Below, one piece after another: positions 31,528 through 34,589 of a stretch of 34,589 nt of DNA. This stretch comes from an uncultured Erysipelotrichaceae bacterium (GTDB lineage Bacteria; Bacillota_I; Bacilli_A; Erysipelotrichales; Erysipelotrichaceae): the NCBI GenBank assembly GCA_900315225.1, contig OMYM01000329.1, positions 1 to 34,589 of the forward strand. The letters are read 5' to 3'. Position numbers and translations under genes: made by a program. The notes beneath the pieces are model-generated. The model made no database searches. It was not told where the DNA came from and saw nothing but the letters and a program-made list of their open reading frames with translations. Numbering within the stretch: position 1 is the first letter of the stretch; the number at the start of each line of letters is the position of its first letter.

Positions 31528-34169
31528 AAGCCGCCTCTCTTTATGAACAGAATGACCCAGACACATGCCATTGCCAATCCAAACGCCATTCCTTCCTTCA
31601 TCCATGGTGTCGTATAGCGCATCTCGATATGATGCTCCCCAGCCTGTAGCCGTAATGCCATGAACGCTTCATCTGCTTTGAGTATCTCAACCTTTTCCCC
31701 ATTGTCATAACATGTCCATCCACGGGAATAGGGAAGCGAAACAAGCACATATGCATCTTTGTCCAAGGCCATGTCGCACGCGAGTCGATTATCCCCGTAT
31801 TCGACATTTCTGGCATCATGGCGAAGCTGCTCGATCATCTCCTCGCATTTCTGCCTTGGCTTTGCGAATACCTTCAAATCATCCCACGTATGCTCAAGGT
31901 GTCGATTGAAAAACATGCAGATCCTATCACAAGGCTGATCCAATTTCCCTAGGTTTACAAGCCATGTGTGCTTTCCACCATACATCGTTGATTTCTTCGA
32001 CATGCCATTGACAATGGCACTTGTCGTTTCCATCATGCGATCACCATTGAAGCTAATGCACACAATCCTATATGTAGAAAACAATGGGTCATTGGCATAG
32101 TCCAGATTATCAAAATACAAGTAGATTTCCGCATCCTCGACTGGATCAAAGCATATGTCCGCAATCTGCTTTACCTCGTTGTCATCCTCGAGTTCCTTGA
32201 ACACAACGTCATCCCGATACGTCAATTCATATGGTATCTCGACAAACGAACAATCCACCTCATCGCTGTCAACATCTTCCAACACAACCGCCTGGTTAAT
32301 GATTTCCCTTCTTTCATACGGCTTTTTCGCAAGGAAGTCCGCCAGGGAATATGTCTTGTCAAACGTAGTGAACAATGATTCCTCATAGTCCGATTCATAC
32401 AATAAGTGAAGCACATTTGTTCCACTGTAGCCGATCTTGGCAACCTCATCGTAGCCATAGGGTATAAGCGCCCTTATTCCTCTAATGCCCATGAGGTATC
32501 TGACACCCATCAAATGAGACAGGACAGAATCACCGTTAAACCCTTGGTAGCTGTAGTTGAGTGGCGTTGTATTCAGTGCAATGTCCGTATGAAACGTGTC
32601 GATGTCCTGGTTATAGTAGCCCCAATAGAAATCTGTGGCAGACATACGCACAAGCGAACTGGAATTCCTTGGCGAGTTAATGCCATGCATGTCAACCCTG
32701 GTTGTTATGACATCCTGTCCTTCCACCAGTTGCTTTCCACCCGTCACCCTTGTGTCCAAGTATGCTCTGCCCGCATCCAATTCTTCAACAATGAAGTTGA
32801 TGCCATTGATTCCCAACTGTTGCGCCGAAGGAATCGCTAGCGACACTACCGTAAGAAACGCCAATGTTGCTCGCCAAGCCTTGCGGGAATGCCTGCTGGC
32901 CAAACACAACAACCCCGTGGATGATTGAAGAAAAAATACCGCAACAACTATGTAAACAGTTTTTTGGAAACCAACGAACAGGATAAACCACGCCGCCAAG
33001 ATCGTCATCAGAGTCAAGCGAACCATTGTCTTGTTGTCTATTTCCCTTAGCAAGCCTATGTTTTTGGCACACAAGACACTCACAACCAAGGCATAGCCAA
33101 AGTTCCACCGCCATGCGGGATAGGCAAAGCCATTCATCATCGACAGGATTGGCGGCAGATACATCGCAATGGATGCTACCCAAAACAATGTCAATGCCAA
33201 CTTGTTTTCCTTTGGCTTGAAACATGCTGCAAGCACAATCAACAATGGCAAAAAACCGAGTCCATGGAACGCATCGGAATCAGTCAGCCAGCCAATGAGG
33301 GAGCTTTCCACCAGGCTCCTGAATACCCTGATATTTACAAACAGAGGAACAACTCTCTCGATCGACACCCTTTGCATGGTCGAAAGAACCATAAGATTGC
33401 TAAGGATGAAGCCAATGCCCAGCAACGCTCCAAACACCGACCATGACAGAAACCGAGAGAACAATGCAACAAAACCCTTGAAGCTCTTGTCGGGATTGTC
33501 CCCAAGGAAAAAGCGGGAGGCGCAATAGATGATGACCATGATCGCCATCATGTATGTAAAGTAATATGAGTTTATGAGACAATACGCCAATACTGCCACG
33601 TACAGCAACGGCTTTTCATTGTCCCACAGGTGATCCACGCATATCATCAGCAAAGGAAACAGCGTATATGGATTCAAGAAACTCGGTTGTTTGAACACCG
33701 TCATCATATTGGCGGAAAACGTATAGAGAATCGTGCCGAAAAAGATGTTTCGCTCTTTCAGCTTCAAATGCCTGAGATACACCGAACACGCAATGCCTGC
33801 GCAATACAACCGCAAGACACAGCTCAGGTTAAACCCCATCTCCGCCGTCTTTCCCGCGAAAAACACGCCAAACAAGTAAAAAGGATCCATGTAGCTTGAT
33901 CCAAGCGAGGTAAGCGCATCCGCGCCATAGCCAATGCAAGGATCCCACATCATCATCTTTCCCTTCAACAAATTCCTTGTCCATTCCCCGATATAGCAAA
34001 ACTGGATATACTGCTGCTCAAGGCCATCCACGCGCCATATCATCGCCTTTCCATATGTCAGGAAATAACGCCAGTAGCACACATAGAAAAGCATGGCGAA
34101 CGCCAAGGTATACAACACATAGAACCGCCACAGCCTACGCTTCATGTCCACTCCGTTTGCCTGGGTCAT
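31524..34169 (-). CDS. YfhO family membrane protein (GT-C-like glycosyltransferase)
   Basis: An 881-residue protein with about a dozen membrane helices in the first 480 residues, then a large extracytoplasmic region and one last helix at the C-terminus. The first loop carries RVDGLEQQYIQF and a following WDPCIGYGADALTSLGSSYMDPF, as in YfhO proteins, which in bacilli and listeria glycosylate teichoic acids using lipid-linked sugars. The upstream GT2 gene would make the lipid-linked donor. Two starts are possible: ATG 34169 with AAAGGAG, or ATG 34145 with GGAG; both overlap the GT2 gene end. Confidence 0.88.
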   Translation of the reverse strand: MTQANGVDMKRRLWRFYVLYTLAFAMLFYVCYWRYFLTYGKAMIWRVDGLEQQYIQFCYIGEWTRNLLKGKMMMWDPCIGYGADALTSLGSSYMDPFYLFGVFFAGKTAEMGFNLSCVLRLYCAGIACSVYLRHLKLKERNIFFGTILYTFSANMMTVFKQPSFLNPYTLFPLLMICVDHLWDNEKPLLYVAVLAYCLINSYYFTYMMAIMVIIYCASRFFLGDNPDKSFKGFVALFSRFLSWSVFGALLGIGFILSNLMVLSTMQRVSIERVVPLFVNIRVFRSLVESSLIGWLTDSDAFHGLGFLPLLIVLAACFKPKENKLALTLFWVASIAMYLPPILSMMNGFAYPAWRWNFGYALVVSVLCAKNIGLLREIDNKTMVRLTLMTILAAWFILFVGFQKTVYIVVAVFFLQSSTGLLCLASRHSRKAWRATLAFLTVVSLAIPSAQQLGINGINFIVEELDAGRAYLDTRVTGGKQLVEGQDVITTRVDMHGINSPRNSSSLVRMSATDFYWGYYNQDIDTFHTDIALNTTPLNYSYQGFNGDSVLSHLMGVRYLMGIRGIRALIPYGYDEVAKIGYSGTNVLHLLYESDYEESLFTTFDKTYSLADFLAKKPYERREIINQAVVLEDVDSDEVDCSFVEIPYELTYRDDVVFKELEDDNEVKQIADICFDPVEDAEIYLYFDNLDYANDPLFSTYRIVCISFNGDRMMETTSAIVNGMSKKSTMYGGKHTWLVNLGKLDQPCDRICMFFNRHLEHTWDDLKVFAKPRQKCEEMIEQLRHDARNVEYGDNRLACDMALDKDAYVLVSLPYSRGWTCYDNGEKVEILKADEAFMALRLQAGEHHIEMRYTTPWMKEGMAFGLAMACVWVILFIKRGGL

Positions 34170-34589
34170 AGATCTCCTTTACCACAAACTGCGGCGTGCT
34201 GTTCACCGACATGAAGATCCTGCCGATATACTCGCCCATGATGCCCAGCGAAATCAACGTAAAGCCAAAAAACACAAGCATGACGCACATGATCGATGCA
34301 TATCCCTGGACCAGGATCCCCATTGCCTTTTGCACAAGAAGCTTGATGGTCATGATAAACGCAATCAAGGAAATAACCCCTCCCATCGCACCGATGATCC
34401 TCAACGGCAAGATGGAAAAACCGGTGAAATTGCTCCAAAGGCGCACCAGCTTTGCCAAATTGTAGCCGGAATGACCCTGGGTTCTTTCATAATGCTGCAC
34501 ATCGACATTGGCGATCTTTCCCGCCGTCCGCAAAAACAGCCCTTCCATATAAGTGAAGGGAACCTTGAACTTGACAATTTCGTTGACAA
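34135..34589 (-). CDS. GT2 family glycosyltransferase, GtrB/DPM1-like, 5' part outside the window
   Basis: The last 151 residues are visible; the catalytic A-type domain lies beyond the edge. The visible part has the end of the GT2 domain (RTQGHSGYNLAKLVRLW, the typical basic amphipathic segment) and two membrane helices (about 48-75 and 85-115 of the visible part), the layout of polyprenyl-phosphate glycosyltransferases such as GtrB. The first in-frame ATG at 34548 is not the true start, because coding sequence (VNEIVKFKVPFTY) continues to the edge. It likely charges undecaprenyl phosphate with a sugar used by the YfhO-like protein. Confidence 0.88.
   Translation of the reverse strand, partial: VNEIVKFKVPFTYMEGLFLRTAGKIANVDVQHYERTQGHSGYNLAKLVRLWSNFTGFSILPLRIIGAMGGVISLIAFIMTIKLLVQKAMGILVQGYASIMCVMLVFFGFTLISLGIMGEYIGRIFMSVNSTPQFVVKEIYDPGKRSGHEA

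Overview
This 34.6 kb window reads as chromosomal core DNA of a low-to-mid GC Gram-positive bacterium (Bacillota). The evidence is the set of secG, rnr, smpB and one-piece ssrA in a row, FtsEX beside a PcsB/CwlO-type hydrolase, type III pantothenate kinase, ammonia-dependent AsnA, strong AGGAGG ribosome binding sites and TGA used as stop. An Erysipelotrichia-like host is my best guess, not a demonstrated fact. Nearly all genes lie on the minus strand. I see no rRNA, tRNA, CRISPR array, phage or intact insertion sequence.

Layout from left to right (minus-strand transcription runs right to left). 1-3145: a large secreted subtilase, cut by the window edge. 3222-4888: an aminotransferase and Lrp/AsnC regulator pair resembling AlaT/AlaR. 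4967-12342: a six-gene operon transcribed in the order yitT-like, ftsE, ftsX, M23 hydrolase, S41 peptidase, uvrB. 12380-12838: a plus-strand VanZ-like gene. 12768-15169: a second M23 hydrolase with a transglutaminase-like gene. 15270-16280: asnA. 16508-16866: an orphan, highly structured plus-strand RNA candidate that carries a perfect Shine-Dalgarno and a seven-codon reading frame. 16866-19173: an operon of a DivIVA-like coiled coil, a signal-peptidase-like protein without catalytic residues, and a DUF4139 protein. 19253-21174: a LytTR regulator with a degenerate sensor kinase. 21319-22356: a secreted repeat protein with a C39-like domain. 22967-27120: ssrA, smpB, rnr and secG. 27217-34589: an operon of GT2 glycosyltransferase (cut by the edge), YfhO-like protein, two ATP-grasp ligases, coaD, coaX and a thioredoxin-like lipoprotein.

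How they work together: FtsEX most likely gates the coiled-coil M23 hydrolase at the septum, with the S41 protease in the same transcript. SmpB, tmRNA and RNase R form the trans-translation and decay module. CoaX and CoaD are two steps of coenzyme A synthesis. The GT2, YfhO and ATP-grasp block probably decorates a cell-surface polymer.

Promoters here repeatedly have the extended -10 form TGnTATAAT with a weak -35. The most unusual items are the orphan RNA, the Asp/Gly signal-peptidase relative, the degenerate sensor kinase, the 22-residue repeats of RNase R and the two nearly leaderless starts.
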